Counted from the stretch's first letter, positions 1 to 11,621 are shown. The stretch: 64,000 nucleotides of DNA from Denticeps clupeoides (GCF_900700375.1 NC_041713.1:18379464-18443463); one strand, 5' to 3'. Notes: a model not told the origin generated them from the sequence alone. A program made the numbers and translations.

Positions 1-545
1 GAATGCTTTTTATTGACTTCAGCTCAGCATTCAAAACTGTCATCCTTCAGAAGCTGGAAAGGAAGTTGGACTTGCTGCGAATAAGCTCTCCACTCTGCAG
101 TTGGATCTTGGACTTCGTAACAGACAGGCCTCAGTCTGTGTCTATAGATATCATGAAGCTGCATAGAAGGTCCACATGGCTGTCAGCAGTGTGCTGACAT
201 GTCAAAAAAAAAACACCTCAAGGTCCTCAAACTAAGCACAGGTTCCCCACAGGGATATGTGCTCAGCCCACTGCTGTTAACTCTGCTGACACACGACTAT
301 GCTGCACAGTACAATTTGAATCGCATCATCAAGTTTGCAGATGACACAACAGTAGTGGGGCTCATCACCAACAACGTTGAGTTTGCGTGCAGAGAGGAGA
401 TAAAACATCTGGTGGATGTGCCAAAGAAATAACCTGGCTCTCAATGCTAACAAGAAGAGATGGTAATCAACTTCAAGGAAGAAACTGACTGTCCCCACCC
501 CACTGTAAATCAATGGATCCTCTGTTGAGATCGTCATCAGTGTGA
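1..545 (+). mobile_element. CR1/L2-like LINE fragment (reverse transcriptase)
   Basis: Two reading frames match a non-LTR reverse transcriptase: the palm start 'LFIDFSSAF' near base 3 and the catalytic region 'IIKFADDTTVVGLITNN' near bases 320-380, the FADD box being the polymerase active site. The frame is interrupted between them and again after about 430, so the copy is dead. It is cut by the left window edge. A second copy of the same family lies on the minus strand at 42.7-43.6 kb and a short tail piece at 7.6 kb. Clade assignment (CR1/L2 within the Jockey superfamily) is from memory of the motif set. Confidence 0.8.
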
Positions 546-2034
546 ATATTTCTTTTTTTTTTTTATTGGAATTAGAGCCTGAACAATAACAAAATTCTCA
601 AGAGGTTACAAAAGAAAACAGCTCAAACTGTATATACATATACACCCACACACACACACACAAAAAAAACACAGCCTACGATCACTCCCACAACCAACCA
701 AAAGCGCTGAGGAAAAAAGCTGAGGAACACAAGGAAGAACCCATCCAGTCGTGGTGAGTGCTGGCGCCAGCGGGGAGCGCTGGAGGATCTCCGAGCAGTT
801 TCCGCAGCGAGATGCACCAGGACCGGGGTACAACCCCCACGTACTGTTTGAGTGGTTACTTCTCGGTGATTCGGGTGTCGAGTCGCGGTAAAAGGCGACG
901 TGTAATGGCATCAACCCCTGGGTGATCCGCAAAAAAGGTGGAAGTGTTCTTCTGTTGGGGATATTGGCCAGCTCCAGCTGGAATGGCTGGAGTACTAGCC
1001 ATGGGAGGTAATCGCACCCTGGCTCAAGGGGATAAGCAGGGTGGCCAACCCACATGACTTCCGGGAGTACAATGACAAGGGAGACACAGACGACAAAAGC
1101 AAGTATGACATGAGTTGGTGGGTAGTCAGGGTCAGGATGGGCTCCGCTCATCGCGGCCATCCGCGATCATCTTTCAGGGAGGGGAGCTGGTCACACTGCC
1201 AGCAGAAGGCACCAACTGGGGGTGCAGTAAACAGTTGCTAGAGGGTCCGGGACCGTCTCCCTGTGAGGGACACAGGAAGCATCAAAGGGGACTTGTGGAG
1301 ACAGGGCCTTGAAGGGTCGGACCTGATTTTTGTGTGCAGGTTAGAGGGACCCTGTTGTTTCAGTCCTGGCAATCACCACACGCCTGCGGGTTTGTTTTTA
1401 GTTCTCCCCTTTTATTTCCCCTGTTTTCAGCCCTTGGACCATTTTGGTTTCTGTTATTAATAAATCACTGTTCCCAGAAAGTCCCGCCTCTGTGCTTCCT
1501 TCCCCCTTCAGCTCGCAGATGTGACAATTTGCTTCTATTGCCAACCAATTCATTTGAGCATCTGATGCTTCAAACTGAAGCCAGTTTTTGAGGATCCTAA
1601 TATTAGATGCCCAATAATAAAACCTAAAACGTAGTAAGTTTTCTTGGTCTTTTTCTTGGTTTCGTTTCTTGTAAGTACTGTCTGTGCAGTTTCGGATACT
1701 TCTTATTCCAGATAAACTCCAAGATCACAGAGTCAACTTTCTGAAAAAATTACTGAGGCACAAATATTGGTATGCATTGAATTTGGTAGAATTTACACCT
1801 TATTAAAACATGCAGTTATAGACAGATTAAGAATGGACCACCGTTCACGAACCTTAGACAGCAAGGAAACAAAATTGGCTTTTAAAAGATCCTCAAATGT
1901 AGTGGTGACACAGACACCACTATATGTAAAGTCATGATGGGCAATTTTAAAGGGTAAGCTATAAAGAGGGTAATTCTCACCGGAAATAATAATGGGAAAT
2001 AATTTTGCAAGATGGCAGCAGCTGGACAACCATT
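546..2034 (-). mobile_element. L1-clade (Tx1/Swimmer-like) LINE, 3' part, interrupted
   Basis: On the minus strand 1525-2030 encodes pieces typical of the C-terminal half of L1 ORF2, such as 'FEDLLKANFVSLLSKVRERW' and, further on, a 'LEFIWNKKYPKL'-type stretch. A long T run at about 551-564 suits the poly(A) end of a minus-strand LINE. The segment between about 600 and 1524 does not read as L1 and looks like later inserted DNA. The upstream reverse-transcriptase part of the same kind of element is at 5195-5716, so this is probably one old L1 copy split by LTR-element insertions. Confidence 0.6.
1250..1524 (+). mobile_element. possible LTR end (fossil)
   Basis: The stretch ends in a TGACA-type terminus directly abutting L1 ORF2 sequence, and carries an AATAAA-type signal followed by a pyrimidine-rich tail, as LTR 3' parts do. 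The left end is not clear and no partner repeat was found. It is inside the L1 fragment. Confidence 0.3.
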
Positions 2035-5000
2035 GAACAGCCCGTGGTCGGTGCCCGCAGTCCTTGTGGAAAAGTAGGACAACTCCTGACCGTGTGTACC
2101 CCGACCCCCAGCGGGCATTCATGCACCGATGCCAGCAATGATGGCGTGGATGCCATACTGTCACAGGCGACGGAGCAAGATGAGCGAGTAGTCGCATACT
2201 ACAGCAAGACTCTCAGTAGACCCAAACAGAACTATTGCGTCACGCAGCGTGAGCTGCCCTCAGTGGTGCAGGCCCGTTGTCATTTCCGGACGTACCTGTA
2301 CAACTGTCGGTTCCGGTTGAGGACAGACAACGCCTCACTCACATGGCTCCTGGGGTTCCGCTGCCCGGAGGGACAACTCGCTTGATGGTTAGAAGCCCTC
2401 TGTTACATCCCTGAACGTATGCTCCCACGTGTTCTGTGTGTCTGGCTGTGTTTTTTGCATCCTGTCTCTTTTAGGTTGACTTCATAGGAGAAGTTGAAGC
2501 CTTCCAGCTCCACCTACCATCTGCCATTGGTCACCTCCACCTATATAAAGAGACTTTGGATGGTGTTCGAGAGGTCCCCAGGGTCTGCTAGGCCCTTACG
2601 CTTTTGGGAGGTCCCCAGGGTCCACAGAGATCTGCGTGGAGCTCCATTGGGGATCTCATTCGTGTGTCTTGTTGCTTTGTGTGATAGATCCCTTTGTTGT
2701 TAGCCTGTTAGCTGTTAGCCTGTTATGTGCCCTGTTCATCACACGAACAGCCTCAGCTTGAGTCTTCCGGGGTGACGTTCAGCATTCAAAGTTGCCTCCA
2801 ATCGGTACCCTCCAAAGAGCAGGTAGGTTAAGGTAGCTTGTGTTAGGCATGTTTAGGACCGGATTTACAATTTTGCTGCTGTGTTTGTGGCCTCAGGTAT
2901 ACGTTCACTGGAGAGGAGTTTGTGTAGGCTTGGGTGGTTGTTAGTATTCAGCTTTTTGTTTTTTGGAGTACAAGTTTGTGTGGGGCAGTTGATATGTTGT
3001 ATACGCAGTGTTGTATAATTTTTGTGGACATTCATTAGTGCTCCTTCTGCATTCGTTTGGCACAGTGTTTAAAAGACTGTTTGAATTGCTGTGTGGTGTT
3101 GGCTCACTCTCAGTAGTGAGGTTCTTCGGCGGAAGGATACTCTGTTTCAGTTGTGGAGCGTGTTTGTTAAGAGGAACGTTTTTCACAGCCCTGCCTGCTG
3201 ATGCGCTCTCGTCAAGCATTTCTACCGATCTGGCGAGTGACTCTGATGCGGATGTAAAAATCTGTGAGTGCTCATTGGAGAAGCGTGAGTGGCTTGATTC
3301 AGCGAGAGTTTGTCCATAATGCGAATACCGTAACTACAGGCTTGCAAGATGGTGCAGGAGCTTCAGCTTTTGCCACCTGGAGTGTCAGCGTGAGCTTGAG
3401 CTCAGAAAGTTGGAGCAGGAGGTTGGAATGGAACGTAACTAAGTACCAATGTAAGCACTGAGTGTGCTTTTGTGTAAAGCTCCCACAACAGTCTAGGACG
3501 ACTGTTGTATGGCAGTGCGTCTGTTTGTGGGCCTACTGTCTCTTAGGGTATTAGTCCCCAGAGCAGTGTGGAGTGCCCAGTTCGCCCTATTATTTTTCCA
3601 ATCACTGACATTTCGTATTTCTGTGGAAGTGGGGGAAATATTTAATTGGACCATAGTTTGCTTAAGTCTTGCCCTATTATACAACCACCACCATTTTTGG
3701 TTTTGAGTATACAAATTTGTCGACTGCTTGTTTTTGGATCTTCGTAATTTTTGATGTGAGATTCGTTGAACAGTGCAGATATTGTATTTGAGGGGCAATG
3801 CTTTACCTTGGGCACTTTTGGATAAACCGAAGGGTTGATATTTGGTGGTGGGGGCGTTACATCCCTGAACATATGCTCCCACGTGTTCTGTGTGTCTGGC
3901 TGTGTTTTTTGCATTCTGCCTCTTTTAGGTTGACTTCATAGGAGGAGTTGAAGCCTTCCAGCTCCACCTACCATCTGCCATTGGTCACCTCCACCTATAT
4001 AAAGAGACTTTGGATGGTGTTCGAGAGGTCCCCAGGGTCTGCTAGGCCCTTACGCTTTCGGGAGGTCCCCAGGGTCCATGGAGCTCCGTTGGGGATCTCA
4101 TGTGTGATAGATCCCTTTGTTGTTAGCCTGTTAGCTGTTAGCCTGTTATGTGCCCTTTTTGTTGACTTGTGCACGTTTTGAAATCCATATTGTTATCACA
4201 TCCCTTCCTTTAGGTTGTTTTGATGTTTATTAGCTGTCCTGAGTCCGCTGTTTATTGTACCTGTTAGCTCACTGTGAATAAAAGCACTGTTCGTACACTT
4301 TGTTAACTGGAGTGCGTAACAGTAGACCTCCTCCTCTCCACACCATTGTTGCATTTCTGAGACCCCTAGACTTAGGAACGTGACACCTCCAGAAGTATGA
4401 TTTTGATATCCAGCACCGGCCGGGTAAGATGCACTCTCCCGCCGCACCTGTGAACCTTGGCAGTGTTGTTTTTGCACACGTGCAGCAGAGCGAGAAATGG
4501 GGGAGGCCACTGTTGCGGCAGGTAATGCGGTGGATGACTGTGATGTGCTTGAAGTGCTGGATCACACCCGCCTGAAGCAGAGCCAAGAACATGGTTGCCA
4601 TGGATTATTTTACCATGTGGCCAGAAGTGTAGATGATTCCGGATCAGAGTGCGACCACCACGGTGAAAGAGTTAGTGGAAGAGTTCTTTTGCCGGTTTGG
4701 TGCACCAAAACTCCACAGTGATCAGCTAGCTATCCTCACCGCACAGCTCCAGAGGGACTGGGACACACATTTGCCCCTGGTGATATGGGCATACAGGTCT
4801 GTACACTGGCTGCACTGATGATTAAGTGGGAATTTAGACCACCAATGGACCTAATCTTCGGGTCGCCAACAGAGCCTGAGGTGGCCCGCCGCTGCTGGGT
4901 CTGAGTACCTGTTACAGCTGTGACAGCGGATGAGTGTGGTGTATGAGTTGGCGCGACAACACCAGGGGGCAGCTATGCTGAAGCAAAAACGAGCATACGA

Positions 5001-5190
5001 CTCACAGAGCCACGGCAGGGACCTCCCTGCCACCTGTTGGACTAGAGGACCTCCCTGCCACTCTGTTATGTGGAAGCCAAAGGAGTAGGTATTGGCTGTT
5101 GGTGCCGCCTACTGGCTTCTGTGCAATGAAAAGTGTTCTTCTGAAACCCTCATGATGGAGCTGACTTCTTCTTTCCTGACCCCGCGGCGA
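2035..5190 (+). mobile_element. Ty3/Gypsy-type pol fossil, split by another LTR element
   Basis: Bases about 2095-2385 encode an RNase H region ('TDASNDGVDAILSQ', 'VVAYYSKTLSRPKQNY'), and about 4590-5060 encode an integrase-type region ('SATTTVKELVEEFFCRFGAP'). Between them lies an unrelated LTR element (2399-4320), so this is an older Gypsy-like copy with a younger insertion. The whole sits within the minus-strand L1. It is clearly broken in several places and has no recognisable terminal repeats of its own here. Confidence 0.75.
2399..4320 (+). mobile_element. LTR retroelement with a pair of LTR copies (fossil)
   Basis: Two direct copies of one sequence start at 2399 (about 333 bp, truncated on its right) and about 3854 (about 465 bp). 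Both begin with TTACATCC-type sequence, contain a TATATAAAG box, and the right copy has an AATAAA signal near 4276 and ends in GTAACA. A purine-rich tract lies just before the right copy. The copies differ by only a few percent plus small indels, so the insertion is fairly young. The interior (2733-3853) has no recognisable gene and looks deleted or non-autonomous. Confidence 0.65.
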
Positions 5191-5194
5191 CGGC

Positions 5195-5716
5195 TTGTCA
5201 CAATAACAATCCAGTTATCTGAGTGTTAAACCTGAGTGTTAAAGTGTATATGAGGTCCTCCTGTGCTTTGGGATCTGAAGCATTATAAATTGTATTAAGC
5301 AGACATCTAAGGTTAGAGAATGAGTGTCTATTTCGGATAAATCCTGTCTGGTCTGCAGAGATAATGCTCGGAGGGTAAATTCTAGTCTTAAAGCCAACAA
5401 TTTTGATAACAGTTTTAAAATCACCATTCAACAAGCTGATTGGGCGGTAGTACGTACAACACAAGGGATTTGCCCTTTTTCCAAAGGAGTGAGATTGGTT
5501 ATGAAAGGGTTAGAGGAAGGCAGCCAGAGTAAAAAGATTCATTATACATGTTTAGTAATAATGGGGCCAGTATATCCCAGAAGTTTCTATAAAATTCACA
5601 AGAAAATCCGTCAGGTCCAGGACATTTTCTGCTTTGTTGAGAAATCAGTGCCGATCTAAGTTCTACAATAGTAATTGGTTTCTATAATCCTCAACAATGG
5701 ATTGGTCAATGGAGGA
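5195..5716 (-). mobile_element. L1-clade LINE, reverse-transcriptase part
   Basis: The minus strand reads 'CPGPDGFSCEFYRNFW' near 5600, 'YRPISLLN' near 5440 and 'SADQTGFIRNRHS' near 5340. These are the classic start of the L1-type reverse transcriptase. At least two frame breaks are present. Orientation and order fit it being the upstream continuation of the L1 pieces at 1525-2030. Confidence 0.75.
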
Positions 5717-6900
5717 AATTGTCACGACGGCGGGCTGACGGGGGAGGGAAACCTGGAGGCCCGGTCCCTCAGGCTGGCTCCCCGGCCTAGTCCGGCATGG
5801 CGGCCCCGGTCTCTCAGGCTGGCTCCCGGGTGTGGTCTGGCATGGCGGCCCCGGTCCCTCAGGCTGGCTCCCCAGCGTGGTCCCACATGGCGGCCCCGGA
5901 CCTTCCAACCTGCACAAATAAATCAGGGCCGACCATTCTGGGTATATGCGGGCCTTGTCTCCGCATGTACCCTTTGACACAGCGCAGGGAGGTGGTCCCC
6001 TGAGCCTCCGGCAACCATATACAGCACCCCTGTCTGGTGCCTTCTGGGCACATGCAGCCCCATGCGCTGCACATCCCTGCTGGCAGAGCAGCCAGCTTCT
6101 CTCCCTGCACTGCGCAGGAAGGTGGTCCGTAACCTCTGGCGACCATTTACGGCGCCCCTGGCTAATGCCTTCTGGGCACGTGCACCCCCTTTCGCTGCTC
6201 GTCTCTGGTGCCAAGGTGGGGGTTTTGGCCAGACCATCCGGCAAGCCCCTTCTGCGTCCGTTGGAACAAGCAGACCCTCTTCCTGCCTGTCCCAGCTGGG
6301 TCCTCATGCCTACCACAGGGCTCTATGGCACACCGCCCCTCTAGAGACGGACACAAGGCAATGCCTGGCCCGCCCTCTGTACCGGCTACAAGAGGACCCC
6401 CTTCGTCACTTCCCCACCTACCCTCCCCTCAGGGGGTTCCTGATTCTTTGAGGGAGCACCCCTCCCGACTCGACCACCTCATCCTTGACCAGCACAGTCG
6501 GGTCAGGAACCTCCTCCCTGGGGTTCGGCTCCACTGCTGGTAGTGGGGGCGACATACAGACACATAAACCATGCGCACACAACAACAGAACATACAGAAG
6601 AGAGGGTCATCTGGCTCTCTCTCTGGGCTCTCCGGGACCTCCTCAGGGGGCAGAGCCAGGATCCTGGGAGTACGAGGGAGACATGGACTACGACGAGAAT
6701 GACAAAGAAGCATGTTGGGCGGTCGTTGCCGAGATGGCTTCGGCCATCGCGCCAGTCCAGGTTCGTCACGGAGTCCATGGAGACCCACGTCACTCCCAGT
6801 GGTGTGAGGCCAGCGAGGAGGAAGACAGTGACACGGGGATAAGCTGGTGGAAGGGGTCGTATACTGGCCCGTCTCGCAGTTTGATACAGAATTAGATAAA
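5717..6900. repeat. GC-rich repeat block with 45-bp and about 130-bp tandem units
   Basis: Three successive 45-bp units start at 5761, 5806 and 5851, each with a CCTCAGGCTGGCTCCC core. Two longer, diverged units of about 130 bp follow at roughly 5990-6120 and 6120-6250. Bases 6590-6890 can be read on the plus strand as an acidic peptide. The block begins with a TGTCACGACG sequence next to L1. It may be the remains of a retroelement, but I recognise no domain. Confidence 0.35.
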
Positions 6901-6973
6901 AATATTGTAATTATTGTCATTTTCATATTCCAAATAAATACATAGTTATACCATTTAATATAGTATTATATAT

Positions 6974-7285
6974 TGTCACAACCATGTTGGCATGACGAGG
7001 CAGGTGAACAGAAGTGATGACAAGGAGGTGATAAGATGACCAATAATGGAAGGACACAATTGCGCGACATCACAAAACCGGGGTTTAATGGTGAAGCACA
7101 GGACAGGGGAGTCATCCAATGACACTCGTGAACATGGAACATAACATCAAAGACCTGACGGCAAACAGAAACGAACAGGGCAGCTTTATACATTTGACAC
7201 AGGTGAAAACGATTAGGGAACATTACACAGGACAACAGTGAAACTCCGGTCTGGATCCTGGACCCTTTCGGACCGGATCATGACA
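6974..7285 (-). mobile_element. solo LTR with 5-bp target duplication (fossil)
   Basis: A 312-bp unit begins TGTCAC and ends ATGACA, flanked on both sides by TATAT (6969-6973 and 7286-7290). Read on the minus strand it has a TATAAAG box and a later poly(A)-type signal, so the LTR lies in minus orientation. No internal region is attached, as expected after recombination between two LTRs. A diverged relative is at 16263-16425. Confidence 0.75.
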
Positions 7286-7490
7286 TATATACTGAAAAAT
7301 GTCCTACATTAAATGAGATTATATATTGAAAAAGGCATTGCAAATCAAATATATAAGAATATTTCTCATATATTGAAATATATTTACCAATGTATTGTAA
7401 TATAAATTCTAGTATATAGCAATATACGTTTGTTTCGTAAGGGTTCACTGCTGCTTCAAAACTGTCTGGTACAGGAACTGCACTTTTGCT

Positions 7491-7596
7491 GCCCAGTTGG
7501 GACCTGTGTTCACTGCAGGTGTGCAGGCCACAATCCAGAAGTTCCACGCCATGGCCGTGTCCTCCCTCTGCAGGCAGTACCACTAGAGAGCCGTGC
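7491..7596 (+). pseudogene. beta-globin exon 3 relic
   Basis: Thirty-one codons plus TAG (7491-7586) read in frame as the end of a beta-globin: 'AQLGPVFTAGVQATIQKF' followed by '[13 protein letters not shown]'. The match to exon 3 of beta1 (9505-9633, opposite strand) continues about 10 bp past the stop into the same 3' flank. The first 11 codons of the exon, the splice acceptor and exons 1-2 are missing. It abuts a LINE tail piece at 7597. The relic is a non-functional fragment, but it shows that a further beta gene or a rearranged piece of one once lay at this edge of the cluster. Confidence 0.85.
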
Positions 7597-7705
7597 AACA
7601 TTGTGAAGGTTCCACAGCATCAGAACTGTAACCTCCAGACACTGCAAGAGCTTCTTCCCACAAGTAGTCAGAGCTCTCAAGACACTGATATCACCAAAGG
7701 ACAGT
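7597..7705 (+). mobile_element. CR1/L2-like LINE tail fragment
   Basis: Sequence with the core CAGACACTGCAAGAGCTTCT closely matches the reverse complement of 42760-42850, the C-terminal end of the LINE at 42.7-43.6 kb. It directly follows the beta-globin relic. Confidence 0.6.
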
Positions 7706-9425
7706 TAAAACATTGGCAGAATGGATCGTTAGATAGACATGATCATTGCCTTGACCATTATGTGGCCATCGAGTCGAGTGGTGAAAAATAGGGCCCCTGC
7801 TCATTGGTCGGTCCTGTGGATGTCATGATAGTAACACGCATGGATGAACACATAAGACCCCCCCCCCCCCCCCCCACACCCTTTTTTTTTTTTTGAAGGG
7901 TCCTAATCACCCTGCTTCTAAACCTGAAGATGCTGTGGGTGAAACAGACTGTTAAACTATATTGAGTTTACTACTTAATTAGGTAGCCTTTTGATTGTGG
8001 TCTGTTAATATCTTGGAGAATTGAGTAAGGATTCAACAAAAGCTAACTCCACTTATAAACTACTGACTGTTACATCTGCTGTTCAATTTCTACTTGACAA
8101 GAAATAACAAGCAGATGAATTCAAAGGCTGTTTTTTAGAAAAGTGTAAATGAAAATGATATTATATTATATATATTTTTTATCTTTAATTGCTCATTGGT
8201 GATATAGGATATGTGTTGCTCAGCTTATATTAGTTTTTTTTTTATAATCTCATTCTAATTAATATGTTCACCCACCGTCCTTTCTGTGAATAAATGGGTC
8301 CAGCTTTAATTTAATATATTATGGAAACTACATTAAACAGATATGATTGATTGTTTGGTGACATGGTAAATGTCTGTTTGTACAAAGGTTCTGCTTTGGA
8401 AAACACTGCTACAATTTTGCTGTTTCAAATAATCAAATACTGAAAAAAACTAGACATGCATTATGGGAAAAATTTACTAACAGAATTGAAATGCGATTAG
8501 AGAGTTTACATATTATTATATGGATTGCATTAAATAAACAATATAGCTGGGCCAGAGTGGCTAATTGGGAGGACTGGGACAATTCCCAATTTTTTTCAGA
8601 ATTTTCTCTTACTCATTACAAAAACCTACAAATCTCGCCATTCATAAAGTCACACACACACACACACACACACACATACATGCTGGATTTTCAACTGCTG
8701 CTGCTGATAAATTGTTAAATTGCTTCCAATTTAAGGTGCTCGCGACGGTATGACTTCCAAATGGAAAGACAAGAAAATGATTTAATACACACTAACACAG
8801 TGACTTTCAGCTTGAGTCAAGCTACATGTGTAAATTCATGTACATCATGCACGGTGACACTTGTAAAAACGTAGATAATATGGTTCAGGTTAGGAGTTTG
8901 ATTTTGAAACATTGCATACATTCGGTGAGTGGAAAAGCAGCCGTATTATTCAGGATTAATTGAAATTGAGAAATGAATATGTGTATAAGTTCACAGGCAC
9001 TTCACAGACAGTTTTTGTTTAATGAGTTAGAGAAAATCCAGTGTCTGTCTGTCGAATACAGAACTCACTAACTGAGGTGCAGGAAGGATTACTCATATTA
9101 GAATTAATATAATGACTGTGAACACTTATTTGAACAGAATAACGATTCTGATATTGTTGAAAAGGATGTGTTGTACAGACAATTACTTGCACTGAATTGG
9201 AAATATTTTAGAAAAATACTCTGAATTACAAGGCTTTAGGAAACAGCGCTATTGCGGTCTTGAAATGTAAGGTTTTAATCACATGATTTTAATAATATTC
9301 GGTCGTGATCTAAGTGGTCTGAGGCATGAAACGGCAGGGCTGAAAATTAGTCCCACTCCGGCCCTGCAATAAAGTCTTAGTTTTTAAGAAAAATAGCAAA
9401 AAGACGAGCACTTTGTCATATTTGC
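7706..9425. other. intergenic, no gene seen
   Basis: AT-rich DNA with a C18 run (7858-7875), a nearby T run (about 7882-7894) and a CA microsatellite at about 8651-8676. I see no coding signal. Confidence 0.7.
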
Positions 9426-9504
9426 CAAAACTTTATTTTCTTTAAGTGACAAACACAGCTGGCTTCACAGAGAGTGACAGAGAGTGACAGTCGGGCGCGG
9501 CTCT

Positions 9505-10123
9505 CTAGTGGTACTGCCTGCAGAGGGAGGACACGGCCACGGCGAGGAACTTCTGGATCGCGGCCTGCACATCTGCAGTGAACGCAGCTCCCAACTGGGC
9601 AGCGACGACGATGGTGAGGCAGTCGGCCAGCAGCTGCGGGTCAAGCAGAGACATCACGTCACAAGACTGTTCCACCCCACACACACACGACTGCATACAT
9701 GTAGTGAAGGTTGGAGACAGAAGACGCACCTTGAAGTTGTCGGGATCCACGTGCAGCTTCTCGGAGTGCAGCACGCTCAGCTCCGCGTAGGTGGCCTTGA
9801 TGTTGTCCATGTTCTTCACGGCCCTGTCCAGCCCTTGAAGCACCACCTTGCCGTGGGCGGCGACCATGGGGTTGCTCTTGATGGCGGCGGCGTTGTACAA
9901 GTTTCCGAAGCTGCCGAAGTAGCGCTGAGTCCAGGGATACACAACCAGACACCTGTCAGGAGAACAAGTGGGTGAGTGAAGCCTGAACCCCCCACTGCTG
10001 AACTGCAAGGAGAACAAGTCTCATTTATTACCTGGCCAGAGCTTTGCCACCTGCGACATCGTAGTCGAGGCTGGAGAAGACGCTCTGGATGGTGTTGCGC
10101 TCGAACTCGGTCCACTCAACCAT
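9505..10123 (-). CDS. beta-type globin (beta1)
   Basis: Beta chain of haemoglobin, carrying haem and O2 in red cells. Exons on the minus strand are 10123-10032, 9952-9730 and 9633-9505 (92, 223 and 129 nt), with GT-AG introns at the two positions standard for vertebrate globins; the protein has 147 residues including Met. Distal His63, proximal His92, Ser93, Lys82 and the terminal Tyr-His are present, with Gln at 144. The N-terminus '[13 protein letters not shown]' resembles fish cathodic or larval-type beta chains more than the adult type of beta3. A poly(A) signal lies near 9429. It is divergent to alpha1 (1.5 kb apart) and almost identical to beta2, 4,068 bp away. Stage of expression cannot be read from sequence. 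Confidence 0.96.
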
Positions 10124-10198
10124 TCTGGCGGCTGCTGAGGTTTCCAAGAGTCTGATGGAGAGCCTTGGGAATCGTGATCTTCTGAGACATGCAGGAGA

Positions 10199-10280
10199 CC
10201 CTTATAAACGCCTCGAGTCACTCCACCCTCACATCTGGAGGGCGGTTGGCCAAGATTTTCTGAGATAGTGGTTATCTCGT
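10199..10280 (-). promoter_or_regulatory. beta1 promoter
   Basis: A TTATAAAC box at 10202-10209, about 80 bp before the ATG, is followed upstream by a CACCC element on the opposite strand (10224-10228) and two GATA sites, AGATAG at 10263-10268 and TTATCT at 10272-10277. This is the usual erythroid set. Function is inferred. Confidence 0.6.
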
Positions 10281-10283
10281 CAC

Positions 10284-11520
10284 TTTGGGTTTCCTGCTAG
10301 GGCCACGCCTGAAGTGAACAAGCAATAATAACGTTGTTATTTTCAAATGTCTTCATTAGCAACATATCACCTACAAAACTCATTCAAACCCAATAAACTC
10401 TCCAAGTTATTGTTTGGACGAACACAAGTGTAACACATTCCTGTATGGTTACGTAGTCTATGAAAGGTTAATTTTGTATTAATATAAGAAAAAGAAAACG
10501 TTTCATGTAAATGTTTAAGTATCTTGCTGTGCTCAGTGCCAAATAAGTTTTTGAGCAAGTCAGTTTTAAATTGTATAATTTATATAATTTACATAAATAA
10601 TATTTATAATATTGCATCTTTTTAGACTCGGCCACATCTGCATTTCAACAGATGTTGCAGATAATTATTTTTGACAAAATGTGTTGAAATTGGGAAAGAC
10701 TGGCAAAATGAACATATGTATATATTATATTATTAATAATATGAATATGAATGTGTATATATCTAGATTATATTATTAAACACGTATTACTTATTATACA
10801 AAGCAAACTTGCAGTCAGTTTAAGTCTATATATCATATTAGTTTTAGACAGACTGCATTGTCTGTTAGATCTGCTTGTAAGAGGAATCAGTATGGATTCA
10901 CATTAGAGTAAAAAACACACATTACAATTCATTCTAAACTGAGAACATAACATTAACTTGCTGGTTTGTTCTGTTTGCTGTCTGCTTGTACCCCCTCTTT
11001 TATTTATTCACTTTTTTATCTCACATTTAAAAAAAAAAAAGTATTGTATGTTATACTTTATATGTTTAGTAATTTGTGTCATTCTTCTAGGTACATTTCA
11101 TCTTTAAATATTGGCCATGGACAAAATACACTTTTTTAAAAAATATTATGCTTCAGGCCTCGTAATATTTGTGAATATGCACATTTTAAGTGAAAATCAA
11201 TCAAATGTAAAATAGCTTGTAATAAAAATGAGTGATTAAGTTTATTCTTTCAAGTTTTTTCGACTATAAATAAAGAATACACAGCAGAGTTTTAATGTTT
11301 AATAATATAATTATTTTGCATAAATATTCAAAGTACATTTGACATTTAAACAACAAATGCAAATTTAAATGTCTATAAACAACAGATGTAAAATGTTTTT
11401 TATAATTACGCAATATTTAAATGTGAAATAAAATACCAGTAATAATAGTGATAAAAAAGTACCGCCTTAATTAATAAAAAGTGATTAATTATAAGGATAA
11501 GGCTGTTGTCGGGCTGAGGG
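10284..11520. other. beta1/alpha1 intergenic spacer
   Basis: AT-rich spacer between the two divergent genes, with no gene or recognised repeat. Confidence 0.6.
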
Positions 11521-11524
11521 GGAG

Positions 11525-11580
11525 GGTCTTGGGTGTGTCCAACCAGAGTTCCACTATAAGAAGACCAGTCGCCTTCTTGC
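11525..11580 (+). promoter_or_regulatory. alpha1 promoter
   Basis: GGGTGTG at 11531-11537 is a CACACCC (KLF) site on the minus strand. CTATAAG at 11554-11560 is the TATA box, 62 bp before the ATG. A GGATAA sequence lies just upstream near 11495. Confidence 0.6.
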
Positions 11581-11621
11581 AAGTTACTCCAGACGAGCAA
11601 CTTGAGGAAATCGGCATCATC

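Noticed and set aside
606-1160. 184-codon minus-strand open frame starting 'MAAMSGAHPDPDYPP'
   Set aside because: No domain recognised; it lies inside a repeat nest and ends in low-complexity CA sequence, so it is not supported as a gene.
9484-9975. Long plus-strand open frames over beta1 (and 13552-14043 over beta2)
   Set aside because: They are antisense to GC-rich globin exons and run through both splice sites.
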